DNA of 64,000 nt, from assembly GCF_964204645.1 (NCBI RefSeq), contig NC_134025.1:21732001-21796000 (forward strand), written 5' to 3'. The notes below the pieces were generated by a model that was given only the letters and a program-made list of their open reading frames with translations, did no database searches and had not been told where the DNA came from. How positions within the stretch are numbered: the stretch's first letter is position 1; every line of letters starts with the position of its first letter. A program made the translations under genes and the position numbers. Source of the DNA: Tubulanus polymorphus. Taxonomy: Eukaryota; Nemertea; Palaeonemertea; Tubulaniformes; Tubulanidae. Positions 1 through 12,778 of this stretch are shown here, in pieces.

Positions 1-487
1 AAATGGTTTGCAAACATCTATACCAAGAAAAAAATTATTGCCGCTTTCTATCCTCTCCACTCCGTAATCTATTCATCTAACGATGGCCCTCATGTAGTCT
101 CAGGTGGTCTCAAGTATGTGAACATTTTTGACAACCGTTTTTATGGCGCAGTTTTGAGTGTAGGTTTTCCGTGATTCTTTCCATGATCACCAAGATAATG
201 TGCGTTCAGGATTTATCGAATACAATATAGAATAGATTTAAGTTTAAAAATTCTAACATATACAGAATTTGAATAAACGCCAAATTCAGGCAAGTTCGAC
301 AACAGCCACGGCTAACATGGTCGAAGGAAAAAGGATCGTCTCAGACGCAGGGGGTTCTGAAATCGAATCCTCGCATCGTGCACTCACGACACAAACGCAA
401 AGTAGCCGCAAAGCGGCAGTAACTGGTTTTAGGTTGGCGAACGTTAGCCACGAAGACGAAACCAAACTCGAAACGTCTGCTGAATAA
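1..487 (+). CDS. 3' end of an unrecognised multi-exon gene (partial)
   Basis: Two exon-like pieces join in phase. The frame is open from base 1 to 159 (53 codons, including KWFANIYTKKK near the start and IFDNRFYGAVLS at the end), followed by a GTAGGT donor. It resumes after an acceptor ending AAATTCAG at 290 and runs 65 codons to TAA at 485-487. The second exon is rich in Ser, Thr and Ala and ends in an acidic tail (HEDETKLETSAE). Both pieces have more balanced base composition than the flanks, and the junction is phase 0 on both sides. I do not recognise the family. The 5' part lies outside the window. The alternative is chance open frames; the in-phase junction argues mildly against that. 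Confidence 0.45.
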
Positions 488-3400
488 TTTACAATCTCGG
501 TGTCAAGTTGAGAATGAATGTTTTTCATTATGTATTATTACATCGAATTCACGATATTGTTCCTATAATCCTGCATCATCAAAATACTCTTCAGTCAGAA
601 CCTGTTTCTGACTGAGAGGGCAATTTCAATTGACAATACTACATTGTAATACACCAATAGAAATGCTTCATCTCCAGGAGAAAATCTATGGACTCTAAAA
701 CGAAGAGTTTTTAAGTCCCTGGTAACTACATGCTTAACTATTCAATCAAATATGATCAGCTATCACCGCAAATAAATTGATCTATTCCATCGTTTTTCTT
801 TCTTAATTTCAGAATTATATTGACATTGGCCAAAATAAACGAAGAACATTTTTCAAACTGGAAAATACCCCATATTACATCAAAAAAGAAATCACATAAA
901 TCTATATGGTATAATTTACAGAAACGTTTACGAGGTTATCGTCATTTCGTTCCAATAGATTACATGAAATGGAATAAAGTCGAGCAGTTTAGACTTATTT
1001 TCACTGGATAATATAGCTTAGAATGATATATCTTAATATGACTTAAAATAGACTTTTATGATAAGAATGACCAGATAAAAGCCCTTTACTTGAGTCGGGT
1101 AGGCACGAGCCCTGGATGTATTGTCGAATTGTGTAACGCCGAACAAATGCAAAAAACCATCCCATTACGATTTATTAACGATTGTGTGATGTACTAATTA
1201 ATTTATGATCGCCCTCGACTCAATTATGGGACCATATGCGATACGCCAACGTCGGATAACGGCAAAGAAAAACATGCTTGACTGGAAATAACCAATTTCG
1301 GTATAATAAGAAATTGTTATTGACGAGAGCGCATCTTTCCGGATCATAATAAGGAGAAGCCCGGGAGCTAAATGATCGAACGCGTAAAAAGAAGGACTCG
1401 GAAAAGTTGTAAACCTAATGTACGAATTCAGGGTTCGTGTCCCGAATTCACCGCGCGTGTTATACCCAGCACTTCGTCGTACGCGCGTTCAATAGAAAAC
1501 TTATTAAATCAATTCTCTCAAAACTGTGGCAGCAATAATAGGTTTATTACGTCACCGACGCGGCGAAAGCGGTCGACAATAATGCGGCTTGTTATTTAAT
1601 TTGCTGTGATGAAGATTGAATTTTGAAAGTTGTGTAAGCCACCGTCGACGCGGAACATACATACCGGGCCGCAACCGTAAATCTGTTTAACACTCTCGAA
1701 CACGTAGCAGACAAAACACGCCAGGACCGATTACGAAAATGCTTACGGATACGTTAATTTTGTTTTTCTCACTTTTTTTCTCCGCGACTACATAGGAAAT
1801 ACGATAAATGAGTGTCAAAAACGTGAGAGTTAAGCGCGGCGAAACTCATTCAGCGAACAGCGACTCGTAAAATGCGTAAAATGATGTCTAAGGTCATGGT
1901 ATCATTGAATAGATAAGACAATGCAGATGTGATAGCCCAACAAAATATTTAATTTGCCATGTAACAAATTGGGTTCTAGCATCAGAATTATGTTCGTCGT
2001 CATATTTATTGGTGGTTGCAAATTTTGTCAGGCAAAATACAAATCTATAGACATTTTCGTCAATTCCCATGTTCGCCAATCTTGAAGAATAATTTTTGTC
2101 ATAAGTCCGTATCATCCATTTTGACCCGAACATTTTCCGGTAACTACTGAACAATAGCAAGATACTAATATGTTCCGTAATAGAACCATGTTGATTCATA
2201 GAAAATCACCTCAATCTCCCTTGAAATGAATTGTATACATTTGCAAAAAAAACAAATAAAACGACATTCAGTGTACATATATGATAAGTATATAACCATC
2301 GAACCATCGAATTTACATGTAACGCCCATCCCTTTAAATGCTGGCGGATGGATGATCGTTTCTGAGCAAGATAGCTGTATTGCAGCTCCTATAGCCCATC
2401 ACGGAAAGAACAATGTTACATATAAAGGCGGTGCATATGGGTTACATCAAGCACATACAAAGTTGATTCGATAAAATTACCGATTCTTAAATTCAAATTC
2501 GAATTGGGAGGCCGATGACCAATACCTATTTATAATTTTCGATTTTCCATTTCGCACTCAGACGCTCGGATCTAACCGTTTTAAGATTTTGTCCGAGCCT
2601 TATTTATAATATACGAGACTTCTGATGTCTGAATAACTTGTTATTAGAATTATAGCAAATTAGAGTTAATAAGAAAAATCAATGTATCAGAACTATTGTT
2701 CGTATTTATTGCATATCGAATCCCATTTAGATTCGATTCCAGGGATTTCTGTTTTCTAGATGATGATGAATAATTGTATTCATGAATGTTCCACGTAGTT
2801 TTCACTGGTTTATAATTCACACTGGAAACATGAATACTTCGCTGTAATACCGTCAACATTTCTCTATTTAACCCGTATTACCGAAAGTCGTCGGCGGTCG
2901 CAGTGATTACCTCGTCACCATTTGGGAGGAAAACTGATACAAATAGGAAGAAAATAGCGGCAAAATTTGCTCTCTCCCGAGAAATCAACCGGACATTGAA
3001 AATATACATCGACTTCATACTCGAGCGTGGTCAGGCTATTCACGACAATGCACGGACACTAGCACTGGGCAATTTTTCGATAATTGACTTATCCGCTATA
3101 CACAACCCGGGCTCTTGACGTGACTAGTTTAAGAATAACGCTATAAGTCGAAGAACGTATCGCAGAAAATGACCACCGAGAGATTCACTTCAGATTCACT
3201 CGCCGTTCGGTCTGCGGTACACATGTATATAGCCAATTGCAACCGGCAGTTGTTCGCATAATGCCGAATAACCGAACACGCCCAAGCGTTTTGTGATAAA
3301 TAATTATTACGGCGCTATTAATTACGATAACATCATAATTATTTAAGGAGCAATGGGCCTGCGCGGCCGCGTTGTCACCGTTTATACCAACACACGCCAT

Positions 3401-6400
3401 ATGCTCATGGATGGGCTGCGTTATCCCCTTGTGGTTACGGCGAATATGGCGTTGCATACGACCGATTTTGTCCCCCAGTCTAGCCGACTCCATCTGTCCA
3501 TTTTTGATCGTGATTGTTCTTCGTTTTAACGAACTTTAATCAATCACGACACTAGATACACTCGCATATAATAAATCTAGGATATCATTATTTTCCGTAT
3601 ACCCAGACGCAATATATTGTGTAATCTTCAAAGCCAATGTACGTTTATATATCGTCGCTTTGAAAATTACGTATATTTCTATAATTCGGGAAGAATATCA
3701 GCAAATATATTGATTGGTTATACGTGAAAAATATACTTACTTTTTTTAAAAGCTTCACAACCAAATGCTAATTTTGCTAAAAAAAATGTCCCAGGGAAAA
3801 AATGTCCCTGGAGAATTGTCCCATTTGTAAAGTAGGAAAAAATGTCCCAGTTTATCATTAATAACTTGGTAATTTATTGAATTTCACATCAAAATAGCAC
3901 CAGAAATCAGTTACGGTAAATATGTTTACGTATTGATGTTTCTAATTCATAATACTCATACATATGACGAAGTGTATGTTTTATGTACACCACTCTAAAA
4001 CGCAGTACAAATAAATTGTACCATTATTACCATTATTTATGAATTCCATTGATACTTTTGACCATTTGGTTGTTAGTATTTTGCTTTATATCGTTAGCAT
4101 ATTCGTGTTATTGCCATCGAGGTCATCGCTCTTTGGTTATGTATAATACAAAAACTACCGGTAGAAATCTACAAACGATTATGATAAGAAAAAAAAACAT
4201 TACAAATTTCTTAGCTGCACGGACTTTCTTTTGTTTGAAAATGATTACAGATTAGAGAATTCACGGCAAGGATATCAATGAAAATTTGAAAAATACAAGA
4301 ACAACTGAATCTGTGAAAAATAAAGCTCTTGTCGGACGAATAAAATGCGATATATTGTAATAGATTTTCCCTTTCATCGTTTACAAACGTCTTTTATATT
4401 GAATGATATAGTATTTATCGATATGATCAAGTGAAGCGATATGTAAAATTAGAATCCATATTGCAAAATTGACGAGGGTTGGCATTTTAAAAAAAATCAA
4501 CGGAATAAAGTTCCCTGAGAGCATTTGACTTCGACGGATCCAAAGCTTTGAACGTGTCAAAGGGGAAGCCTTTGTTGATACAAGAATACAAAACCGCGCA
4601 CGCGGTTTGCCGGCCGCGGCACGTGTGGGCGATTGTGCATCAATTTCACGGACTGTCGCCGCACGATAGAATTTTCAATAAATAATGAAATACCGTTAGA
4701 AGTGTGATTCCGAGACTCTTAAAACCTGTCGCCGTATCATGATATCGAATAAACACGCCAGGTAGAAATGTTAGCTTTTATTTATCTTATACATATTGAT
4801 GGTGACAAATAAACTACTATACTATGTAACATTTCCGCGGCCGAATACCGAAGAATTCAAAGAATACGCACGTAGATATTTAAGTCTAAAATAGTAGAAA
4901 ATATATTCATATTCACTAAAGGTCCAGTTGCAATTGCGCTAAAGGAAATGTGAACACGATATCTGGAGGGTTTAACTCTGTAGGTGATAATGATTATATC
5001 GAAATACAGATTTCATGTTGCTACCGATATTGCATTTATTTCCTCGCGCAAGAATTATTTCAAAGATTATGGCACAGCAAATGAATTTTTGATTCGACGC
5101 TAAGAGTTATCCGAGGCAATAACGCGCTTACTTTCATCATCATTATCATTATTTTCGCCATCATCATTTTTCGATATAGTATTATTTCTATGCTGTACAA
5201 TGTTGTCGGTGATGTGGGCGAAACGAAATATTCGGCCGCAAGAAATATACTTACACCGCAGAGTAATGTTTGGAATTCCAACTTGAAAATAATGAAACAT
5301 GCATTTATCAAAATCTGTTCAAAATAAAATTTTACGTACGCTAGTTATTCCTGGTTCTATTACCGAATTCTTCTCTCCTATTGTATTTAGAATCTAAGAG
5401 TAATGATTGTTATTTGTTTTACACGATTTATGAATACAAAATGAATTATTGGAAGGAGCGTATTTTCCTCTCCCCTCTCTCCATCTCTCTATGATTTGGA
5501 ATTTAGACAATAGAAAAAGATACAAACAAATAAAATGTGCACCGATTTTTCATTCTAGTCTCAACAGAATTGAGCCATATTTTTGCTAGGTAGCCTATTC
5601 ACCGTATATTTGAATGGTGAATTGGGAGAAAAAACCGTATCAAATACATTCTGCTTGCGTGAATTATCTATTCGCGAAATCTAATATAAAGTTTAGCGTA
5701 AAAGATGACCGATTTCATACTGTCAGAAATATTGTCTGAAATATTGTAATACTGTCGAAAAAATTTCCCGGAAATGTGAGCATGTGATTGAGACCGCTGC
5801 GTGTGTAGGTCCAATCATTTTCCTTTAAGAAAACTGTGATGCTGTTGATAATGTGCTTACGAATGAATAAGATCGAAGTCATTAATAAAAAAAGCCTAAC
5901 ACTTAGATATATATAAAAACCAACGACTATTCGGCGGCCATGTTTTGATAAAAAATCTTTCTTGCCCTATATGATCGTATTCGTTGTCAATTATAGACCT
6001 GAATAAAAATGAAGATTTAGAACTTATGACAAAGATGTAATTCATTACCGGAAATAGTATTTTTTCAAGAAATGAAAGCATTTAGATAAATGTTATTTTT
6101 TTCAGTTAGAGTTATCATTTTGTTTCCCGACTATCAAAACCATCCAGATCAACAACAAATTCGAAATGAATGACGGCGAACTTACCGAAATCAGGAGGCG
6201 AGAACAACGGATGAAATGGCAACATAGTTCACTTTACGATTAATCCGGTATTCAGTGAAAACAAAAATATCCATAATCCTCCGAAAATATTTTTCTTGTT
6301 GAAAATAGCGCACACAAGTTGCAAATCCAACAAGAAACAGGACGAAGAACGCGGTCCGTGCGCGCTGCTGGCTTCTTTTCAAACCTATGTGATATACCCG

Positions 6401-6483
6401 TTGTCAAATTTGATCATATTACCAGCAGTAAATTATATAATTTTAATTAATGAAGTTATCTGGGGCGCCCGCGATGCGGTTAC
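488..6483. other. gene-poor AT-rich stretch, no supported gene
   Basis: Only short stop-to-stop frames occur here, none with paired splice sites and protein-like composition. At about 3,190-3,500 there is an island richer in GC than its surroundings, with homeobox-like ATTA/TAAT clusters beside it; it could be a regulatory element or an exon on the minus strand, but nothing decides this. A run of repeated ATGTCCC/GTCCC words at 3,785-3,855 looks like a small degenerate repeat. Confidence 0.5.
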
Positions 6484-7015
6484 ATGAGTTCAGCGGCCCG
6501 CACGGCGTGTTCGGAATGAAAGCCGGATCGGCGCAAATTGATGAAAGGCATAGGCCTATCTATCGGATAAATCAAGTCACTGGTGTCACCTTGTTGCTCG
6601 TTTGAAGAAAGTGAAATGCGGTTTTTTCCGATCGCGCCAATTTTGTCAACTGAAATCTTGCAACTGATGGCTTGTGTGTGTGTGTGTGTGAGTGTGAGAG
6701 CGATTCGCGAATAATCTCGCAAAATAAAATTATCGCGCTAAGTGAATTATTGTCGAGATAAAGTGACTACAATTATTTGTCAAATTGTACATGACGAAGG
6801 CGCATATATGAACTACCGACTGAGGAAATGCGTACGTAAAGAACTTTACAAAAATGAAATACACTAGATATAAAAAAGAGCTTACCCGTCGGGTCTGTGA
6901 GGCTTCTGGGGGCTGAAATGCTGGTATCCATTGGGTATAACGCTGTAAAATCGTCGCATTTACGTTTATGATCAGACGGGTCTCCAGACACAGGCACTCG
7001 CTGTTCCTCTGCCAT
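6484..7015 (-). CDS. first two coding exons of an unrecognised gene (partial)
   Basis: Reading the minus strand, an ATG at 7015-7013 opens a 130-nt coding exon (7015-6886; starts MAEEQRVPVSGDPSDHK) ending at a consensus donor, G|GTAAGC. An acceptor TTTCAG precedes 6649, and the frame continues in phase (VDKIGAIGKNRISLS...) to 6484, where AT|GTAACC can serve as donor. Joined, this is about 98 residues, hydrophilic, with several Asp/Pro/Ser stretches and no membrane segment. A further exon may lie at about 6,380-6,190, where one frame encodes a hydrophobic segment (TAFFVLFLVGFATC), but its phase does not fit a simple join. I do not recognise the protein. The support is two good splice signals, a good start and an uninterrupted phase. 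Confidence 0.45.
6673..6701 (+). repeat. TG microsatellite in intron
   Basis: A short (TG)n tract, about 11 units grading into GAGTGTGAGAG, just upstream (minus-strand sense) of the acceptor of the second exon of the gene at 6,484-7,015. Confidence 0.8.
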
Positions 7016-7588
7016 CCAAACTGAAAGTTCTTTACTTCTCGATACCTAATTCACAAAGTTGAAAGTATTTGCCCTTAGATTATCACTTCTGAAATTGAAA
7101 TGACTAATATCATTTAGGCAAATGTACATTTATACATCTCAGTTGCATCTTGCTATAAGAAATATAACAACCAATCAGCGACAAGCCTAATCTGTTATGC
7201 CGGAACTGCTCTCTAAGATAATTGAATGAGGCGTGCGCTGATTGGCTGTAAATCATAGTCGACCGATCAGTTCAAGTAAGCAGGGCAGGTTTCTTAGTGT
7301 TGGATAAATTCATTTCCAAATGATCCCATGATACCTTGTCTACGCTTTGTCGGCGACGGGCACGCATTGGAAATCGGAGCATCGCGACTGAATTGGAATT
7401 ACAGATTTAGAATTACTTCTAATTTCAGTAGACCTTAACAGGCGGCCGCAAACGCCTTTCCGTGTGCGTGCGCGTGGTTCTCTTTAAAAAAAACGAGATG
7501 ATACCAGAATGTAAGAACTGCGATTATGTTCACATAAGGCAATACTCAGAAATGTTTTAATGCTGCTAATACGTATTAGTTTTCTGTA

Positions 7589-8303
7589 CCATGCCAGGAG
7601 AGGGAGAGATGGCCAATGAATTTTGAAAATTCCACATACCCGCTAAGAGGTTTTTCTATGAAACGTGCCGATATAGATGTAAAATGTTCCCGAGGAAATC
7701 ATTATCGGTATCAGTCGAATTTTCACACTTTGTCAGCGTTGGTCGAAATGTTACTAAGAAACGTGTGTCTTTGAGTGCGTGATACTAATCAATTGAACTG
7801 ATGATAAATCACAAATACGTATATCATTGTAGGATTACCACTTCACTCAATAAAATCTTTAGTCGTGATTTCACTTAACTTCTATAATTGTTCAACTACG
7901 TCTATATGTATCCTGTCCCATGCCAGGGATGGTCATTAAATTTCGAAAATCCTCTTTCGAAGCACCTCTGATACGATGGATACACCTGAAGCAGGATCAT
8001 ATCGCTTGATTTTGTTTCAAGCGATAATGAATGCTACCGAGTATTCATTATCGGTAGTAGTCGAATATTTTGTCAGCGTCGGTCGAACTATTACTAAGAA
8101 AAGTGTGTCTTCATTATCAATTAAACTGTTCAACTGAAGTGATAAATCACACGTGACTATCATCGTTGCCAGTTACGTATTCCCTCACGAAGGGCACCGA
8201 GAACTGACAGTTATTATAAACGAAAAAAATGTGTGGATTACCACTTCACACCATCAAATCTTTCATCTTGATTTCATCGTAATTTCTATAATTGTTCAAT
8301 TGA
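7589..8303. repeat. diverged tandem duplication, about 312 and 385 bp
   Basis: Two consecutive diverged copies, 7589-7900 and 7919-8303. Both start with CCATGCCAGG and share, in the same order: AAATTTCGAAAAT/GAATTTTGAAAAT, CATTATCGGTA, TTTTGTCAGCGT, GGTCGAA, TTACTAAGAAA, GTGTGTCTT, TGATAAATCAC, GGATTACCACTTCAC, AAATCTTT and a final TTCTATAATTGTTCAA. The second copy is longer through insertions. No open frame is shared by both copies. Confidence 0.8.
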
Positions 8304-10518
8304 ACAATCACGCATCAGCGGGTATTGTGAACAAATGTTAGCTACCGTTGCGGATTGGCGAGCCTCATTACACGCGTGTGACCAACGTCCCGCCAACATG
8401 TACCATATGTCTTATATTTCAGCCTTCAAATGGTTTATATGTCGCTTTGTCGCCTTTGATAACGTCGCATCATAGTTCGCCTTCGAGGCAGAATCTCCTT
8501 GTTGTCCTCTTAAATTAGTTCTTTCCGCCATCCTTCCATTAGTACGCTCGTATAATGGACAGTGGCCGCCGATGCCCCGGTCAATCTGGTCGAACTCTAC
8601 CACGCGACGAGCCCGACTCTCGAGACAGATGGCACTAAATCGCGCACCTGTCTTCGTTTTGGCAGTCAGGTGTTCTAGCGAACGTGATATCGGGGGTATA
8701 AACGCTACAACCGATAATTATATTTCAACAAAACATACAAATTGCAGGTTTCAGATTTTGTATCGTTGTATTCGATTTCTTCTGCATCATAAAGTATCGG
8801 GCTTCGCGCAGCGACATTTTTCAAACGAAAAGAGACCATCAATACGCATGGAGATTGTAAATGAAGATGGAAGTAATCCTTTCTTAAAATCAGCGATTGT
8901 AAAAAATTGTATATAAACTTTCCACAGTCGGTTTTATATAGTTTTTACTTAATTCGTGGCTTAATTCAATAGCTAGTCAATCGAGCTAAAACTAAAACCG
9001 GTATTGTCATAAAGGCCTAGTTCGTTATATTTTCCGTCTACAAATTTTTCTAAAGCGATCTAGTATACGCAAATATTGTGCAGTCAGAAATAGAAAAGAA
9101 AGAAATGTCATCTGATTCCCGTTAAAGAACTTCGTCAGCTGTACATTTGTGTCTTGGAGTGTGGGTAATACATATATACGTAAAGCAAATAAGAACAGTG
9201 GCTGACTGTGATGGCACTTTAAAGTTGTGATTCATTGACGAGCAAAGCGTCATTGAAAATGACATTCTGTCGCTTTACCGTTGATCAAAATGCCGCTGAG
9301 TGAGCGAGGCTGCTCTTCGATCGAACCCAGCGTGTGGTATCCCGCCAAAGGAGTCTCGGAGCTTTTCTTTTCCGACATCCCACCGAAAGTGCCAATCGTA
9401 AAATGACAATTAATTACTATGTTTGCGCTTTTCATTCCAAGCCGGGGGTTATTATTAGTTGTGCCACGCGGGTGGAGGCAACAGAGACGTCATTCGTAAC
9501 CCCCCGCCTGCGCACAGCTGACGTACCCCTCGATTCGGTGGCTTCAGCGGTTTCGATTCAAACTCAAACCTATCCCTATGTATATACGTACATGTATAAA
9601 CTATGCCCATATGTACATGTACATATATACATTTTAATTTGATTTAATTGCTAACAGGAAGTTAGCAAATATGTATCATGAATCAAAAAATCTGATTTTG
9701 TCATTCTTAGCTTTTTCATCGATCGCTTACATCCGAATTCATTTTAGGTCTGTACATTATTCTTGCTCCGCCCCGTTATAATGTAACAGCACTCAAAAGA
9801 TTCAACAGCTCTAGTTTCGCAGAAGTAAATTGCGAAAATTGGTCAATATCGACAGCCTCCCTGTTTTTCAGGCGACTTCTATTTCATTAACATTATGTAA
9901 TCGATCTAATATTCATCATTGATTTTGCCATTTTATGTTTTCCTACGTCTGCTTGATAGATCCTTCGATATTGAATTGTGTTTGTAACTGCGGCATAAAA
10001 ACGTATGTTGTACCATGGACGTATCATTCGTCCCACGTATCATAGCTATGATTAGTGTAGCCTTTGATATCTTTGTTAGCGGTCAAATCTGTATGCCGCG
10101 AATGCGGCCATATTGTTCGCAAACGTAGGATAATCAAGCATCGGGCTCGCTCGCTTGAACTTTCTAACACCGGCGTTCTTTTTGATTTTAAAGGGCGCAT
10201 GTCGTTCGTCGGTATACGTATGTTCGTGAAAAGTTTTCACCCGCGAGACATGTATGGTCGTTCGTCGAGCAGCAGAAGTGTCTCTAGTAAGTGCTGAACG
10301 AGCTCACCTGAACGCGATTTGCATACCGACGACGAGGTATGAATATGCAAATCATCCCCAGGTGATACATTGAGAAGAATACAAGCCACGAGCCTAATGA
10401 GCGTACTTTTGAGGATCGACTAAAAATTCCAATTCCTTGCGGTTTTCTGAAGACATGCGTATATATACATCGCGCATAAGTGAATTATGTTATTATACTA
10501 CCTGGCGACGTAAAAGAT
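8304..10518. other. no supported gene
   Basis: I see only short chance open frames here. A stretch of TATATACGTACATG-like words at 9,575-9,635 is low complexity. Confidence 0.5.
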
Positions 10519-10585
10519 ATTAACTTTAACCCGGGGGCTAGCTCAATTCATTTTCAATTAAGTTAGCCCCGGGGTTGAAGTTAAT
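10519..10585. repeat. 30-bp-stem hairpin (foldback)
   Basis: Arm 10519-10548 (ATTAACTTTAACCCGGG...) and arm 10556-10585 are reverse complements at 26 of 30 positions, with a 7-base loop. The GC-rich core (CCCGGGGGCTA / TAGCCCCGGGG) sits between AT-rich ends. A diverged echo of the same words follows at 10,600-10,650. It is probably a degraded foldback element. Confidence 0.8.
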
Positions 10586-10815
10586 ACAGCCTATAAAACT
10601 GGGCCCAGTATCACCCTTAACAAGGATTGAGTTGACCCAGGGATGAAGTTGATAGTATGTATAAAAACGGGCACTGAATACTTCGTCACACTCCGTCATT
10701 AGACTATTAGCTAAATTACAGGTACCGTTATCTGTCCTTTTATCATAAAGGGTTTTGGCAGAAACATCGGGCAGAGTTTCCATAGACAAGTCTGTCTGAT
10801 ATCACTAAAGCGAAA

Positions 10816-10928
10816 AATTCACAATCAGATGGAAAAACTAGGAGAGAATCTGACGTTTCGACTCAATGGCTCGTAGATTTGAGTCGAAACGTCATATTCT
10901 CTCCTAATTTTGTTCATCTTATTGCGGG
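10816..10928. mobile_element. MITE, foldback family A, copy 1
   Basis: Arms of about 50 bp (10816-10865 and 10879-10928) are near-perfect reverse complements with a 13-base spacer. The core words GAGAGAATCTGACGTT and CGACTCAA reappear in the element at 17,653-17,822, so these are two members of one non-autonomous family. No coding capacity. Confidence 0.8.
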
Positions 10929-11394
10929 TTTGTCACTTTACCGTGCTATTGGAAGTCATAAAAGTCTCGATTCGAAAGAGATCTTGCCGCGAAGACCGAA
11001 AATGTTACGTTATAAAACGACCATCAGGTGTACTACGCGATTGCGTTGAAAATTACTATTTTTCACAATTCCAGAGAGTCTAAGCTCGCATGCACGCGAA
11101 TATTCCATCTCATTTCTATCGTATCGCGTACGAAGTGCCGCTAAGGGTTCTCGCCATTCATTCTCCAGTGATTACCCGAAATGGAATTATCACTGACTAT
11201 ACCAGGAGTTGCTCTTCTTGGTTTACAAGTTAATTGCCAAATTAATTGAAGGCTTAAGTAAGAACGCCGAACTCCGCCGAGCCTGTAATGGAAATGAAGA
11301 TGACGAGCAACATTTCAATTTCCACAGTTTTCTATTAGCTAAATTGGACGACTATTCGTCGCTAATTGTAAGATGCAACTTTAGATACGTCGCA

Positions 11395-11847
11395 TTTGTC
11401 GAGAGTCAATCTGTCAATCAATCTGATTCGATTGCAGGAGTCAAGCCTGTAGCTGATCGCCCGGAACTTCCATCTCGAGACGTCAGCGTTAACCAACAAC
11501 ACAGGTTGTCAAAGCGGATTAGCATAGTTATCATAAAATCATCATCTGATTATCCCTCGGACTGCTTCTTTTCTCACTTTGTACCAATATCTGGATTTGT
11601 TGAAATTCTTGGAGAACAATAATTGTTACGCCTTTGTGATTGTTTACTTCTTGGCTCATGCCCGTCCTAAGCTTAACAGCTCCACTTACGAACTCATTTA
11701 CTTTTCTTTAAAGCTACATTATGTGAGACAAATTTGTATAAACGATGCAATTTCAACAAATCTATATATTGGAGGTACTGGTCGATCGGCTACAGGTTTG
11801 ACTCTTGCAATCGAATCAGATTGATCGACAGATTGACTCCTTACAAA
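11395..11847. mobile_element. element with 78-bp inverted repeats
   Basis: Left arm 11395-11472 (containing CAATCTGATTCGATTGCA) and right arm 11770-11847 are reverse complements with few mismatches, enclosing about 300 bp. Arms of this length around a short non-coding core are the usual structure of a MITE. A 137-codon open frame (11,209-11,622) enters the left arm and is therefore not treated as a gene. I could not define a target duplication with confidence. Confidence 0.7.
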
Positions 11848-12618
11848 TCCATCCACACATGTAGCTTGATGAAAAAATAAATGCCTTCGTAAGTGCAGCT
11901 GTTAAGCAAGCGATGGGCATGCGCCACTTTATTAGAAGTAAACAATCAGAAAAGCGCAAAATGTTCTTCAAGAATCGCGTTTTCTTTTTATTATCGAATT
12001 TGAATTTATGCGTATTTGAACAAAGATCGAACGTAACATCCAACAGTATTCGACTGAACAGTTTTCTAAATTTGACTAAATAGTTTCGACAGATTTTATC
12101 ACCATCGGAGCACCCACTGGCAAGCGAGTACCACCCGCCAAAGCTCGGTCGCGCCTGCTTTCGCGTCCCCCTTTCTTTGGGGGAAAATTATGCACAGCTT
12201 GGCTAGAGTTCTCTGATCAATTGTGCAGTGAAAGTTTCCCCGCTGAAATGACTTTTCTTGATGTTGCAGTCGGTTCGATCAGGCGATACTAAAGAATCTA
12301 TTAAAGACTGATTACGATGCATGGTGTTTGGCGTACTTGCCGGTGGCGGTTCGCCTAGGTCACCCGATAAGTCGACGGCGTAATGAACCGTAATATTAAA
12401 CAGCCTTATTAGGAGTTGATTAAGACGTAAAACACAAAATTTTCCTCTTTGATCAACCGAAACGACGACGTGAAATGAGTTTCGATGAAACGAACAGTCG
12501 ATATATAAATATAGTATTTTCGGAAACATTTATTCGTCGGAAAACTAAAACCTTTTATATGGTGTACAAACAACCTCAAGCAGTCAATGAATAAAACAAT
12601 AAAATCATTCGGAACTCT

Positions 12619-12778
12619 ATACCCCCTCCCTCCATCCCTCCCTCCCTCTCTCCCTCCCTCCCTGCCTCCCTCTCTCCCTGCCTCCCTCCCTCCCTCTCTC
12701 CCTCTCTCCCTCCCTCCCTCCCTCCCTCCCCCTCCCTCCCTCCCTCCCCCTCCCTCCCTCCCTCCCTCCCCCTCTCCG
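12619..12778 (+). repeat. CCCT/CCTCCCTC polypyrimidine minisatellite
   Basis: About 160 bases of almost pure pyrimidine on the plus strand, made of CCCT and CCCTCCC units. It stays open in one frame (Ser-Leu-Pro-Pro repeats) only because the unit has no stop. The complementary strand has many runs of three or more G, so G-quadruplex or triplex formation is plausible. Confidence 0.9.

Noticed and set aside
11209-11622. 137-codon plus-strand frame
   Set aside because: It does not begin with ATG, runs into a 78-bp inverted-repeat arm and has no recognisable domain.
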